A stretch of DNA of 64,000 nucleotides, from positions 1-64,000 of the forward strand of contig NZ_WOTO01000034.1 in NCBI RefSeq assembly GCF_010993775.1, in the 5' to 3' direction. The notes beneath the pieces are model-generated. The model was given only the letters and a program-made list of their open reading frames with translations, was not told the DNA's origin and ran no database searches. Within the stretch, counting starts at the first letter, position 1. Each line of letters starts with the position of its first letter. The position numbers and the translations under genes were made by a program. The stretch is from Fodinicola feengrottensis (lineage in GTDB: Bacteria; Actinomycetota; Actinomycetes; Mycobacteriales; HKI-0501). This document shows positions 17,241-26,714 of the stretch, piece by piece.

Positions 17241-18663
17241 TTAGCAGCGCAGGCGGGGTGCGAGGGCCGGTGGTGGTGGGCGGGGCGGTTGGTGTACGTG
17301 CGCTCGATGAAGGCGACCAGGCGCTCCACGTCCTCGACCGTGGAGACCAGGCCGAGCGACACCCGGACGGCGCCGCCGGTGGGCAGGCCGAGGCGGGTGA
17401 GGTAGTCGTCGATGGTCCGCGGGCGGCGGCCGATGGTGCCCCGGAGCGTACGGCGAGTGATGGCGAAAGCGTCCTCGCCGGCGCCCGGATTGCAGAGCAG
17501 CCGGTACGCAGCGAAATGCCGGCGGCGGCGGATTCGGTGGAGACCAGCCGCTCGTCGATGAGTACGCCGGTGGGGTCCACGATGTTGAAGGTGACCGTGC
17601 CGCCGCGACCTACGGTGGTGGTAGGGCCGTAGATGCGGATCATCGGGCGGGAGTTTTCGTGGCGCAGCGACCGAAGTCGCTCGAGCAGCCAACCGGTCAG
17701 GGAGCGGACGCGGCGGCGGATCAGGTCGACGCCGATTTCCTGGATCCACCGGATCCCGACCTCGATGTCCGGGATAGCAAGGAAATTCAGCGTGCCGTCC
17801 TCGAAAGCGGACTCGTCTTCGGCCAGTACGTGCCAGTTTCCCTGCACGCTCACGGCCTGGATCGTGCCGCCGGCGAACCACGGGCGACGCAGTTGGGCGA
17901 GCGCGTCGCGGCGGGCCAGCAAGCAGCCAACGCCGGTGGGATAGCCGAAAACCTTGTACCAGCTGACCGGTACGAAATCCGGTTTGACCACGCTGAGATC
18001 GAGCGGATTCGTCGGCACGTACGCGGCCGCGTCCAGCAGCACCTGATAGCCGCGGCTATGCGCGAATTCGACCCAGTCCAACGGATGCTGCACGCCGGTG
18101 AAATTGCTTTGCGCCGGATAACAGAAAAGCCCGCGGCCGCGCAGCGTCCGGTCAATATCGGCAAATGACACTCGCAAATCGCCACCGCGCGACGGAACGT
18201 ACCGTACGGACGCGCCGGCCGACCGGGCGAACTGCCGGATCCCGTTCACCGAATTGTGGTTGTCGAAAGTCAGCACACAGCGGCGGCCGCGGAAATGGTA
18301 CGACTCCCCCACCAGCCGGCAGGCCGCCGAGGCGTTCGCGGTGAAAATCGCCGCGTACTCGGCCGGATCGGCGTTGAAAAAGGAAAGCACCGCACGGCGG
18401 GCGCTCTCGACCAACTCGGTGGACGCCCGCGAGGTCGGGTTTTCCGAGTGCGGGTTGCCATAACAGCCGGACCTCAGCCGATCGGCGTGCGCGCGATACT
18501 GCGACTCCGCCGCGACGCCCGCACCGGTGTAGTCGAGATAGATCCCGCCGCCCGCATCCAGATGGCTGTATTCGTTGGCCCGCAACAGATCCAGGGCGGC
18601 GGTGTCAGCATATTCGGGATGGCTGGCCAGGAACCCCGGTGGTACCGGTGCCAGACCGGTCAT
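17241..18663 (-). CDS. Class V aminotransferase, molybdenum-cofactor-sulfurase-like (frame broken near 17490)
   Basis: A PLP enzyme of about 470 residues. The sequence CVLTFDNHNSVNGIRQFARS, LDWVEFAHSRGYQVLLDAAA, YVPTNPLDLSVVKPDFVPVS and WYKVFGYPTGVGCLLARRDA (Schiff-base lysine) is the Moco-sulfurase/NifS-like fold. After a break near 17490 the other frame reads CNPGAGEDAFAITRRTLRGT, matching the cysteine-containing GCFCNPGA motif of Moco sulfurases. A further indel near 17290 is needed for a clean stop at 17241. Start ATG at 18663 overlaps the transporter stop (ATGA). It could instead be a cysteine desulfurase-like enzyme of secondary metabolism. Confidence 0.7.
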
Positions 18664-21117
18664 CGCACCGGCCTCCCGCCGCGCCGCGCGGCCTTGAGGG
18701 TAAGGATCAACCAGCAGGACACCAGGAAAACCACTGCCATGCCACCGATAATCAGCCAGTCGACCCAGGCCGGCCGGGAGAAGGTGTCCTCATAGGACGC
18801 CAGCAGCGGCGCGCCGAGCGGGGAGGCGCCACTGCTCCACAGTTTTTTTCCACCCCGGCGGTGTGGCCGAGCGCCTCGAATGCCCAGCGGTTCGACATCA
18901 CGTAGCTCATCCAGCGGCCGACCAACGCCATCACCGGCACCGGCAGGAAAGCGCCGACGAAAAGGACCTGCGGGAAACACAGCATCGGCAACATGAGCGT
19001 TGCGTTGCCTGGCCCGGCTCGGAAACCGCGGCCGAAGCCAGGAGGCCGAGCGCCATCGCGCACACCGAGGCCAGCAACAGGGTGCCGAAAAGCTCTGCCA
19101 ATTGACCAAAATCACCCTTCGGCAACCGGTCCGTCCAGCGCAGCACCGCCAACAGCAGGGCGTCGACGAGAATCAACAGCGGCAACAACGCGGCGAGTTT
19201 GGACAGCACGTACGGCCAGATCCGTACGCCGGCAAACCGTTCTCGGAAGAAGATCGGGAATTCCGTACAGATCTGCAACAGCCCATACGTCAGACCGAAG
19301 AAGAACCCGCCGAATGCGATCCAGAACAGGATCATCGCCGACGTGTTCGGGATCGGATGCACGGGATCGAAGGCACCCGGCTTGAAAAGCATCAGGAACA
19401 TCAGCAGGATCGCCACCGGCGACCCCAGCACGATCAACAGGGTCAGCCGGTTGTGGACGAGGATGTCCAACGCTCGTACGGTCAACAGGAACCACTGCCG
19501 AACGGTCCAACCCGGCGCTCCTGCACCAGCTGCGGTTCCAGGATTTCGTTGAACGGCTCGGAAACGGACGTGGCCGTCGGGATGGCGAACAGGTCCGTAC
19601 GACCGGCCCGGTCGTCGGCGAACCGGCGCAGCCAGTAGTCCCGGTTGTGCTCGACCAGCCGGGTGTAGATGCCGGTGATCGCCGGCACATCGAAGAACTC
19701 GCGCGCTTTCGCCGGTGTTCCACCAAACGCCAGCCCGCCGCCGCCGCCGCGATCACCAGCACCTCGTCGCAGAGGTCCACGTCCGGGGGATTGTGACTGG
19801 TCATGATCACCGTACAACCGGAGTCCGCGATTCGCCGCAGCGCTCGCATCAACTCGGCCGCGGTCGCCGGGTCGAGCCCGGAAGTTGGTTCGTCCAGGAA
19901 GAAAAACCGCGGCCGTGCCAGCAATTCGACAGCGATGCTGGCTCGCTTGCGCTCCCCACCGCTCAACCGGCCAACCCGGACCTTCTCCCGGTCTTTGAGC
20001 CGCGCAGCACACGGTCAAAGCCGAGTCGACCGCCTCCTCGATCTCCGCATTTCCCACGCCGGCGGGCAACCGCAGCCGAGCCGCATAGCGCAAGACCCGC
20101 CCCAGCGGCAGGTCGCGGTGAATGATGTCTTCCTGCGGCACGAAACCGAGTGCACCCGACCCGAGCCGGCGCGGCGTACGACGCCGGTGCTCGCCGGGCG
20201 CAGGCCGGCCAACGTTTCCAGCAAAGTCGTCTTTCCCGCGCCGCTGGGCCCAATGATCGCGACCAACTGACCCGGCTCGACCACCAGCGACATCGTCCGC
20301 AGGATCGTCTGTTTGCCGCGTACGACCTTGCTAATCCGGTCAGCCGTCAACCGACCGGCCACCGCGCTCTGCGGCGCGGCCACGACCGCCGGCACGGCCG
20401 GGATGGCGGTCGGGCCTGCCGGCATGGTCGCCGCCGGCACCACCACGGGCATCGCCGTGGTCTGCGACGAGACTCCCGCGGACGCGGGCTCCGGGCGTAC
20501 CACTGGCTGCGCGTCGTCGTCGTCGGCAGCGTCGGACGGGTGACCGGCGGCAGCACCGAAGGACCCGCCGGCCGAATGACGGCCGGCGGTGCGGGCGGCT
20601 TGCCGGGCCGCACCACCGGAGGCATCAGCGACGGCACGGTCGCCGACGCCGGTGGCCGGCCCGCTGGCGGCCCAGGCTGAGCGGTCGGGGGTACGGCCGA
20701 AGGCGGCTCGGTTGGTCGAGCGGGCGGCCCTGCCGGTGCGCCTTGCGGCCCGGCCGGTCGGGCCGGCTGAGCACCATGTTGTCCCGGCTGTCGACCGCCC
20801 GGCCCGGTGGCGGGCGACGGTGGTCGTACGGCAGCGGGTCCCGCCGACGGCCGTACAGCTGCCGGCGAGGACGGCCGCACCGCGCGGGGTCCATCGGCTG
20901 GTCCCGCAGGGGGTGCGGTCGGCCGAGCGCCCGGCGCGGACGGATCACCGGCGGATCCGGCAGGCGCGGGCGGCGCGGTGGGCCACTGCGGCACCGCGGC
21001 GGCGGCATCGGCTGGTTCGTCCGGGTGTACGGCCGAAGGACCACCAGCAGCGGGCGACGTGGGCCGCTGGGCGGGGGACGGAGAGCCGGCTGGCGGCTGA
21101 GGGCGCGAAGCGCTCAT
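18660..21117 (-). CDS. ABCG-type ABC transporter with Pro-rich N-terminus (multiple frame breaks)
   Basis: One gene of about 815 residues: a Pro/Ala-rich disordered region of about 200 residues, an ATPase (LVAIIGPSGAGKTTLLETLA Walker A; LSGGERKRASIAVELL signature seen as MSGGERKRASIAVELLARPR; RFFFLDEPTSGLDPATAAEL Walker B; VIMTSHNPPD H-loop), then an ABC2 permease with about six TM helices (LTLLIVLGSPVAILLMFLML, AMILFWIAFGGFFFGLTYGL, ending LIIGGMAVVFLVSCWLILTL). At least five breaks lie near 20500, 20170, 20000, 19730, 19010 and 18850. The ATPase-before-permease order is that of ABCG/White exporters and actinobacterial FHA-ABC proteins, but no FHA domain is seen. Coupled to the class V gene. 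Confidence 0.78.
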
Positions 21118-21222
21118 AGCGGTGAGACTACGGACGGAACGGGCACCTCGGAATCGGATATTCGGCCGGATCCGGACGCCTCGGCAGGCCCGTTTGCGGC
21201 GCCATTTGACAGCATGGCTGGT

Positions 21223-21238
21223 GATGCTCCTCTGGTAT
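21223..21238 (+). other. attL, 16-bp core
   Basis: GATGCTCCTCTGGTAT is repeated exactly at 36951-36966. Here it follows host sequence (upstream of the divergent ABC gene) and is followed at once by an in-frame stop (ATG CTC CTC TGG TAT CTC AAC TGA), so the native gene start is separated from its body. The integrase starts 100 bp inside. Confidence 0.8.
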
Positions 21239-21298
21239 CTCAACTGAGCCGACCCTACGAATAGGGGTCTTACCTGCAAAGACACGCCGGATGGCGCG

Positions 21299-21312
21299 AA
21301 TACTTGCGTAGC
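21299..21312. promoter_or_regulatory. Operator-like motif upstream of the integrase
   Basis: TACTTGCGTAG at 21301-21311 lies 27 bp before the integrase start and recurs exactly upstream of the gntR gene (36029-36039 region, within CTACTTGCGTAG). A shared motif in front of the integrase and the repressor suggests common control by the element's GntR protein. Confidence 0.5.
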
Positions 21313-21338
21313 ATAGCGCTTTCAGTCAAGATACCGCT

Positions 21339-22238
21339 ATGGCCTTCACCGCCGCCGAGCTACACACACTGCTCACCTCGTGGGCGCTGCACCTCCGCGC
21401 CGAACGCAAGTCGCCGAACACCGTATCCAGCTACACAACCGGCGTCCGGCTCTTTCTCGACTGGGCCGCCGAGACCGGCACGCCACCTGCACTGACCAAG
21501 GACATGCTGGCGCGTTCACCGTCTCTCTACTAGATGGTGGGGCCGAACCGGCGACGGCACACAACCGACACAGGTCGGTCAAGCGGTTCTCGGCGTGGCT
21601 GGCGGAAGAGCGTGAGATCCCCGAAGACCACCTGGTCAACGCGCGCTCCCCGAAGGTCGACACGAAGGTCGTCGATCCGCTCACTTTGGATGAAGTGAAA
21701 GCGTTGATCAAGGCGTGTGACGGCCGGGATTTCCGGGAACGTAGGGACGAGGCGCTGGTGCGTTTCATGGCTGAGACCGGTACCCGCGCGGGTGAGACTG
21801 CCGCGTTGACGTTGGATGCGGTCGACCTGGCCGCCGGGCGGGCGACAATCGAGCGCGGCAAGGGCGGCCGCGGGCGGGTGGTGCCAGTCGGACCGCGCAC
21901 AATACGCGCGCTGGACCGGTACCTCCGATTACGGGACAAGCATCGGCTCGCAGGCAGTCCCGCGTTCTGGCTCGGCGATCGAGGCAAAGGGTTCAGCTAT
22001 CCCGGCCTGTACCGAGGCATTGAAGCATCGCGCGGAACTGGCCGGTCTTAAGGACTTTCACCCGCACCGGCTCCGGAACACTTTCGCAACGCGTTGGTTG
22101 GCCGGTGGTGGGTCTGAGGGTGGTTTGATGGCGGTTGCTGGTTGGCAGCGCCGCGAAATGCTGGACCGGTACACGCGAGCGACGCAATCCGACCGGGCCG
22201 CCGAAGAAGCCGCCCGCTTGAATCTGGGGGACCTGTGA
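21339..22238 (+). CDS. int: Tyrosine recombinase / integrase (frame breaks near 21515 and 22020)
   Basis: Catalyses site-specific integration and excision at the 16-bp att core. The N-terminal SAM-like core-binding domain (AELHTLLTSWALHLRAERKS, PNTVSSYTTGVRLFLDWAAE) continues after a break with RSVKRFSAWLAEEREIPEDH. The catalytic domain has LVRFMAETGTRAGETAALTL (first Arg), FHPHRLRNTFATRWLAGGGS (HxxR) and AGWQRREMLDRYTRAT (Tyr). Total about 298 residues. It lies immediately inside attL and reads into the element. Confidence 0.9.
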
Positions 22239-22579
22239 TGACTGCTGATCGAACCGAGTCGAAAGTGCTTTGCGACCGGTCCAAGCGCCCCCATGTGATT
22301 GGCCAGGTAGTCGCGGCCGCGAGCGGACGGGCCGTGACATTCGCTGAATACGTGCCGCCGGGTGATCGGGAATTGCCGTGGTCGCGGGTCGCCGCTGATA
22401 GCCCGGACGCGGATTCTCTGCGAGTGGCGTGGTGTCGGCATTGCCGCCGGCAGTTCCCGCTGGTGCCCGCCGATCTCCTGCGTCAGCGCGAAAAAACTGT
22501 GACTCTGTGGCCGACCCCGACTCTGGACGATCCTTTCTTTGACGCGTCGATCGCTCGGCGTGTCATTCCCGGCAAGTAG
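22238..22579 (+). CDS. Small protein with a CxxC motif, element early region
   Basis: The ATG at 22238 overlaps the integrase stop (TGATG), so the two are translationally coupled. The 113-residue product has a single WCRHCRRQFPLVPADLL motif near residue 73 that could be half of a zinc site; the rest shows no recognised domain. Similar short proteins sit next to integrases in actinobacterial plasmids and phages. Confidence 0.6.
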   Translation: MTADRTESKVLCDRSKRPHVIGQVVAAASGRAVTFAEYVPPGDRELPWSRVAADSPDADSLRVAWCRHCRRQFPLVPADLLRQREKTVTLWPTPTLDDPFFDASIARRVIPGK

Positions 22580-22679
22580 AAGCACACCGCTGTAAGGTTC
22601 CCGTACTGCCGCTCTCCCGTAGGGATCTGAGGAACAGTTCGGATTGGCAACCGGCGACTCCTGATCGACAGGACTCGTC

Positions 22680-22955
22680 GTGCCTGGAAAACCCTCCCCC
22701 GAAGTCGCACACCTCCGAGCGAAAATCGCCGCCGAGACATCCTGGTCTCGCACCGTCGACCGCTCCGCGCGCACCCGCCCTGCCCGCGAGGCAAGCCTCA
22801 AACGGTTCGAGCAGCAGGTTGACCCGGATGGAACGCTACCGCCGGCCGTGCGTGCCCAGCGCGCCGAGCATGCGAAACGTGCGTACTTCGCCAAGCTGGC
22901 GTTGCTGTCCGCGCACGCCCGCCGCCGGAACAAGACTGCGGACGGTGCCGCATGA
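22680..22955 (+). CDS. Small basic protein, hypothetical
   Basis: A GTG start at 22680 gives a 91-residue, Arg/Ala-rich protein. Its C-terminal half (PPAVRAQRAEHAKRAYFAKL followed by ALLSAHARRRNK) has the helical pattern of small hypothetical proteins seen in many actinobacterial mobile elements. A DNA-binding role is possible but not shown. It overlaps the next start by 4 nt. Confidence 0.65.
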   Translation: MPGKPSPEVAHLRAKIAAETSWSRTVDRSARTRPAREASLKRFEQQVDPDGTLPPAVRAQRAEHAKRAYFAKLALLSAHARRRNKTADGAA

Positions 22956-23238
22956 GCGCGGAAAACGGCCCCCCGGGGGGAACCGCCTCCCAGACACCCG
23001 CCGCCGCAAGCCGCGAACCGTCACGCCGATTCTACCGCGTGACCTGCTGAAACCCGTGATAATCCCGCGCGACTCCGCTGAAGACGTGATCGTTCACTAC
23101 GAGATTGGGTTTTCCGATGGGTACCGGCGCGCCATAAATGACGTGTGCGAGAACCGGATCTCAGAACTATGGTGCCCTGCCCCGGAACTGGACGCGGGAC
23201 GCGCGCGCCGGCTCGGGCTGTCGGAGCGCCCGCGGTGA
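22952..23238 (+). CDS. Hypothetical early protein (break in a C6G6 run near 22970)
   Basis: The ATG at 22952 overlaps the preceding stop. After MSAENGPPGG the frame breaks in a CCCCCCGGGGGG run; the other frame reads LPDTRRRKPRTVTPILPRDL, LKPVIIPRDSAEDVIVHYEI and GFSDGYRRAINDVCENRI to the stop at 23238. About 94 residues, no domain recognised. Its stop overlaps the GTG of the RepA-like gene. Confidence 0.6.
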
Positions 23239-24255
23239 CCGGGCCTCTGCACTACGAGGCGGACGAGCTGGACGAGCTGGACCAGGCGCCGCCGCTGTTC
23301 GTAGACGTGGCAGCGTTGCTGGCCGGCGGCATCCCGGAGCCACCCAAACCGGTCCTGCTGACGCGGGAGGACGGGCATTCTCTTTTCTACGCGGGGAAAA
23401 CGAACATTCTGTTCGGTGACCCGGAGTGCGGCAAGTCGTGGATCGCATACTCGGCGGTCGCGGAAGCGCTGACCGACGGCCGGCGAGCGGCGATCGTTGA
23501 CGCGGACCACAACGGAGCCGCCGAGATCATTCCCCGCCTGTTGGCGCTCGGGGTGCATCCGAAGATCCTCGGTGACCAGGACGTGTTTCGCCTTGCTGAG
23601 CCGGAGGAGTCCGAAGAGTTGCTAGCCGTGGTCGGGGAACTACGGGATTGGCGGCCGGCTGTTGCCGTAGTGGATAGTTTGGGTGAAATCATCCCGATGT
23701 TGCGGCTGTCGTCGAATAGCCCGGATGAGTACACGCAGGGCCACCGGTTGACGTTGAGCGCGCTGGCCAGCTCCGGCGCGGTCGTGGTTGCGATCGACCA
23801 CTTGCCGAAGTCCGATGACGCCCGCGACAGGGGCGCTACGGGGACGCTGGCAAAACTTCGGGCGATCAACGGCGCCAGTTACCGCGTAACGGTGGCTGAG
23901 CCGTTCTCTCCGGGCCTGGGGGGCGCGGCGAGCCTCGTTGTCCACAAGGACCGCCCTGGGGGCGTGAGGGAGCACTGCACGGGCGAGAAACGGACCCCTG
24001 GCGGGCCGGTACATCCTGGACGCGCTACCGAACGGTGGGGTGCGGTGGCGGATCGTCACCGCGACCTTGCCGCTACCACCGATGGACCGTTCGTACGCCG
24101 ACGTGGCTGAAGTCGACGCATTGGACCCGCCGCCGAAATCCAAACGCGACGTGATGGACCGCACCGGTTGGGGCAGCGGACGGGCTCTCAGAGCGCTCCA
24201 AGACTGGCACAAGATGCAGTCTGATGAGGCGCGGTCCGGGGGGTGGTCCGGGTGA
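23235..24255 (+). CDS. RepA-like AAA ATPase / replicative helicase (frame broken near 23985)
   Basis: RecA-fold ATPase of about 340 residues: Walker A FGDPECGKSWIAYSAVAEAL at about residues 60-79, a second strand AAIVDADHNGAAEIIPRLLA, Walker B AVAVVDSLGEII near residue 150, and AVVVAIDHLPK. This is the AAA_25/RepA-DnaB-like layout found in plasmid and phage replication proteins. Near 23985 the frame shifts to GRYILDALPNGGVRWRIVTA and SKRDVMDRTGWGSGRALRAL, a winged-helix-like tail. Iteron-like repeats begin inside its 3' end, fitting an origin-linked initiator or helicase. The element encodes no polymerase. Confidence 0.75.
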
Positions 24256-24379
24256 TCATTTTGCTTCTCGTAAACGTGCAGGCCAGGGGGCGGTCCGGCG
24301 GTCCCCCTTATAGGGGGGGGGACCACCGGACCACCGCCCTGGGAAGTGGTCCCGGACCGGTCCGGGACCGGTCCGGACC
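24233..24379. repeat. Iteron-like cluster of GGTCCGG/CCGGACC repeats, possible origin
   Basis: The heptamer GGTCCGG or its complement occurs at 24233, 24245, 24292, 24326, 24352, 24359, 24370 and 24373, eight copies in 147 bp. They are arranged as nested inverted repeats, including a near-perfect 38-bp palindrome that starts AGTGGTCCCGGACC and ends GGTCCGGACCACT. A run of nine G lies between. Its place directly after the RepA-like gene suggests a replication origin; an operator or a strong hairpin terminator are alternatives. Confidence 0.5.
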
Positions 24380-24424
24380 ACTCCTTTGACAAAAACCCCC
24401 ACCAACTGACAGGAGACCGCCGCC

Positions 24425-24549
24425 ATGTCCGCCGACCGCACCTCAACCACACGCAACTGGTTCGTCTATGGCATCGCCATTGGCGTTTCAGCCGGCCTCA
24501 ACGCGGGGGCCCCCTGATCGTCATCATCAGCCAACACATCTGGGGCTGA
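24425..24549 (+). CDS. Very small membrane protein (about 41 aa, frame broken in a G run)
   Basis: After CAGGAG at a spacing of 9, ATG 24425 begins MSADRTSTTRNWFVYGIAIG VSAGLNAG; a strict reading stops after 30 residues. A one-base indel in GGGGG near 24510 extends it to LIVIISQHIWG with TGA at 24547-24549, giving one or two TM helices. It precedes a bidirectional terminator and converges on the spike gene. Too short for family assignment. Confidence 0.45.
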
Positions 24550-24552
24550 CCG

Positions 24553-24595
24553 CCGGCGGACCTGGCCTGCACTGAGCGCAGGTCGGGTCCGCCGG
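24553..24595. terminator. Bidirectional terminator
   Basis: Arms CCGGCGGACC (24553-24562) and GGTCCGCCGG (24586-24595) pair perfectly, and the inner ACCTG...CAGGT extends the stem. It lies between the end of the rightward early operon and the end of the leftward spike gene, four bases from the latter's stop. Confidence 0.65.
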
Positions 24596-24599
24596 ACTG

Positions 24600-25568
24600 T
24601 CACTGCTCCGCGTAAAAGGACACGGTCGCGAGGCTGAAATAGTTGACGCCGCCGGTTACGACAGCCGGTCCTTGCCAGACGATTTGACCAGCGCTGTTCA
24701 CGTCGACGCGACCGAACACGTTGGCGCCAGCGTTTGTCCCGGCGACCGCGAACACCTCCGTACGTCCGGCGGCCGGACGAAACCCGGCAGGCAGTGTGGC
24801 GACGACCGCGCCCACCACCGACGCGGCACCACCAGTCACTTGCCCGCGCAGCGAGACACGCCCAAATGCGTCCCGGAAATACCCCGCCGGCGAGCCCCCG
24901 TCCTTGAAGCCGTTGACGTAGCTGGGTCCGGTCCAGGTCAAGGCGACGGTACCGCTCGCCGGCTGCAATGGCTGGCCGGCGATCTTAGGGGTGTGCGCGC
25001 CGCCGGGATATGGGGCGAGATTGCCGTCAAGATAGACGTTGCTTGCGCTCATGAAGATGGTGTCCGCGCTAGTGCTCAGCACCTCCGGCGTGGTCGCTCC
25101 GCCGACGATGACGTTGTCCCCGAGAAGACCGATTCGGCAGCCGAGACCGTCCGCGTTGTCGCCCTTGTTTCGCAGCAATATCTGCGATTGAGTGTCACCG
25201 ACCTGGTTCGCATTCCAGGGCGAGAGTAGCGCCACACTAGCGCGAGTCGCGTCCGTTCCCGATGGGATGGTCCCGATAGCACCAGGATTCCAGGCCTGCC
25301 CACTGACGTTCTTGGGCTCCAAAGCTATCCACGCGCCCAAAAAAGGACCGCTAGTGGTCGAATAGCTGCCAGCGAAAGTCTTCACCTGCGAGCCGTCAGT
25401 GAACGTCACGATGACCGTTCCACCGTCGATCAGCAAGGACGCAAACTCAGCGGTGCCGTCCGCGTTGACCGACCATCCGGTCGACCCGGCCACATAGTTC
25501 GGACTCTTGATCGCACTTCGAACCAGCGCGGTGCCGGCGACGATCGGGTTGCTGAAGGGCACGGTCAC
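24600..25568 (-). CDS. Receptor-binding spike / fibre-like protein
   Basis: The GTG at 25568 overlaps the stop of the upstream gene (GTGA). About 322 residues, rich in Gly, Ser, Thr and Val, with beta-structure throughout. The N-terminus (TALVRSAIKSPNYVAGSTGW, SVNADGTAEFASLLIDGG) is the pattern used at the start of actinophage tail-fibre and minor-tail proteins. The C-terminal part (VVATLPAGFRPAAGRTEVFA, VDVNSAGQIVWQGPAVVTGG) is the pattern of phage receptor-binding knob domains. As no tail genes exist, it is best read as a vertex spike or fibre. It is one of only a few leftward genes in the element. Confidence 0.7.
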   Translation of the reverse strand: MTVPFSNPIVAGTALVRSAIKSPNYVAGSTGWSVNADGTAEFASLLIDGGTVIVTFTDGSQVKTFAGSYSTTSGPFLGAWIALEPKNVSGQAWNPGAIGTIPSGTDATRASVALLSPWNANQVGDTQSQILLRNKGDNADGLGCRIGLLGDNVIVGGATTPEVLSTSADTIFMSASNVYLDGNLAPYPGGAHTPKIAGQPLQPASGTVALTWTGPSYVNGFKDGGSPAGYFRDAFGRVSLRGQVTGGAASVVGAVVATLPAGFRPAAGRTEVFAVAGTNAGANVFGRVDVNSAGQIVWQGPAVVTGGVNYFSLATVSFYAEQ

Positions 25569-25912
25569 TGCTCCAAGGGTGCTTGGCCGGGTGGGTACTG
25601 GACGACCTGACATACCAGCGTTGCCCTTGCGCCCGCGTCCCCACCGGCCCACACGCAAAACAACGTCTCGCCCTGGCGGAGCACGATCCGCGTGTTGGAA
25701 GAGTCGTTCGCGCCCGTGTATGAGCCTTCGATGAAGTTCACTTGGGCCGGGAAGTTCTTGAACAGCTTCGCGGTCGGTTGCAGCGTCGAACTGGACACCG
25801 AAACGCCCATGTTCACCAGGACCCAGTCACCGCCGGTCGGGGTGATGAGCACCTGCCCGGCGCCCGTCGCGTCCAGGGTCACTGACGATGCCTTTGGAAA
25901 TTGCTGCTGCAC
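25565..25912 (-). CDS. Small beta-rich structural protein, spike partner
   Basis: A GTG start at 25912 gives 115 residues: VTLDATGAGQVLITPTGGDW, VLVNMGVSVSSSTLQPTAKL, then GANDSSNTRIVLRQGETLFC and VWAGGDAGARATLVCQVVQY. The short alternating strands resemble jelly-roll or minor head proteins of phages. It is coupled to the spike gene, so it may be the penton/spike base or a spike chaperone. No TM helix. Confidence 0.6.
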   Translation of the reverse strand: MQQQFPKASSVTLDATGAGQVLITPTGGDWVLVNMGVSVSSSTLQPTAKLFKNFPAQVNFIEGSYTGANDSSNTRIVLRQGETLFCVWAGGDAGARATLVCQVVQYPPGQAPLEQ

Positions 25913-26131
25913 TTACATCGCCGCCTGACGCTGGGCTGTGCGGGTCGCGGTGATCTTCGAGACGTGCGACGGGGATAGCTTCGTGGCCCGGGCGATGACT
26001 CGGATCCCCATCCGATCCGAAGCGTCCGCATCCTCGATCTCCCGGTCCCGTGCCTCTCTGTCCTCGGCTGCTATCTGGGCAGAGATCCGGGCGGCCTCGG
26101 CGAGTGCTTCGAGTCTTTCAATTGTTGCCAT
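25913..26131 (-). CDS. Small helix-turn-helix protein at the head of the spike cassette
   Basis: ATG 26131 gives 72 residues: an Ala/Glu-rich helix (IERLEALAEAARISAQIAAE) then MGIRVIARATKLSPSHVSKI, which reads as a Cro/XRE-like helix-turn-helix. It is transcribed away from the late operon and ends 1 bp before the next gene. It may regulate the divergent 26.13-26.25 promoters. Confidence 0.6.
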   Translation of the reverse strand: MATIERLEALAEAARISAQIAAEDREARDREIEDADASDRMGIRVIARATKLSPSHVSKITATRTAQRQAAM

Positions 26132-26246
26132 GTAGAACACCCTTCAGGGCCTGCAACGGATGCTAAATTCCTACCTCAAGGGTACCCCTACCCCGTACTA
26201 GTAGCGAACACTGATGTTAGGTGTCGGAACAGAAAGCAGGGTGTTC
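26132..26246. promoter_or_regulatory. Divergent promoter region between spike cassette and late operon
   Basis: 115 bp between the divergent starts. It contains the palindrome GGGTACCC near 26180 and CTAGTAG just beyond it. No unambiguous -35/-10 pair is evident to me. By position it must drive both the leftward cassette and the rightward morphogenesis operon. Confidence 0.4.
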
Positions 26247-26714
26247 GTGACTGACACACCGAAACTCAGGGTTCGGGGTGCCTGTCCGAAATGTAAGCGG
26301 ATCGTCAGCCACTTCGCCCCCAAAGGCCGCACCACTTGGCGCGGTCCCTGCCCGAAACCGGACTGCGGCGGGATCGTGTTCGCCCGCCGCATTCCCGACT
26401 CCGAAGCAGCGACCGCGCCGACCGCAACGCCGGACGGCGACCCGCCCACGGAGACACCGAAACCCACCGGCACACCACGCAAAAAGATTGTGAAGGTCCA
26501 AGCGTATGAGCGAGCCGTACGACCCGGAGCTGAGCTCGATCCCAACGTTCAGCCAACCCCGCCCCCTGGATCCCCCGATCCCGGAGCCGACGCCGGAAAA
26601 CCCCGACCAGAGCAGCCCACCGCCGGAGGACCCGACCCCAAACCGGGGCCTCCTGTCAAGGCTGACCGGCCGGAAGTCGAATCGCACGACGTTTACGGCC
26701 GATACGGGTACTGA
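26247..26714 (+). CDS. Zinc-ribbon, Pro-rich protein, first gene of the late operon
   Basis: GTG 26247 (or 26241) follows AGCAGGG. The N-terminus has a four-cysteine zinc ribbon (GACPKCKRIVSHFAPKGRTT and GPCPKPDCGGIVFARRIP), then a Pro/Thr-rich tail. The frame runs to 26714 and overlaps the next gene by 209 nt. A one-base change in the AAAAA run near 26485 would instead end it at 26509 as KDCEGPSV, giving the ATGA overlap typical of this operon; I consider that more likely. Function unknown; a DNA- or protein-binding virion factor is possible. Confidence 0.6.
   Translation: MTDTPKLRVRGACPKCKRIVSHFAPKGRTTWRGPCPKPDCGGIVFARRIPDSEAATAPTATPDGDPPTETPKPTGTPRKKIVKVQAYERAVRPGAELDPNVQPTPPPGSPDPGADAGKPRPEQPTAGGPDPKPGPPVKADRPEVESHDVYGRYGY

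Noticed and set aside
16763..17881. Long open minus-strand frame of 372 codons between mshB and the class V gene
   Set aside because: Only its first part is a real continuation of the class V enzyme after a frame break; the rest is Arg/Pro/His-rich translation of intergenic repeats and has no domain.
20743..21264. Long Gly/Arg-rich plus-strand frames opposite the ABC gene N-terminus
   Set aside because: These are antisense shadows of the Pro/Ala-rich coding region on the minus strand.
24600..25568. Tail fibre of a siphovirus-like prophage
   Set aside because: The sequence style fits a fibre, but no tape measure, tail tube, portal, terminase or prohead protease exists in the element, so I call it a vertex spike.
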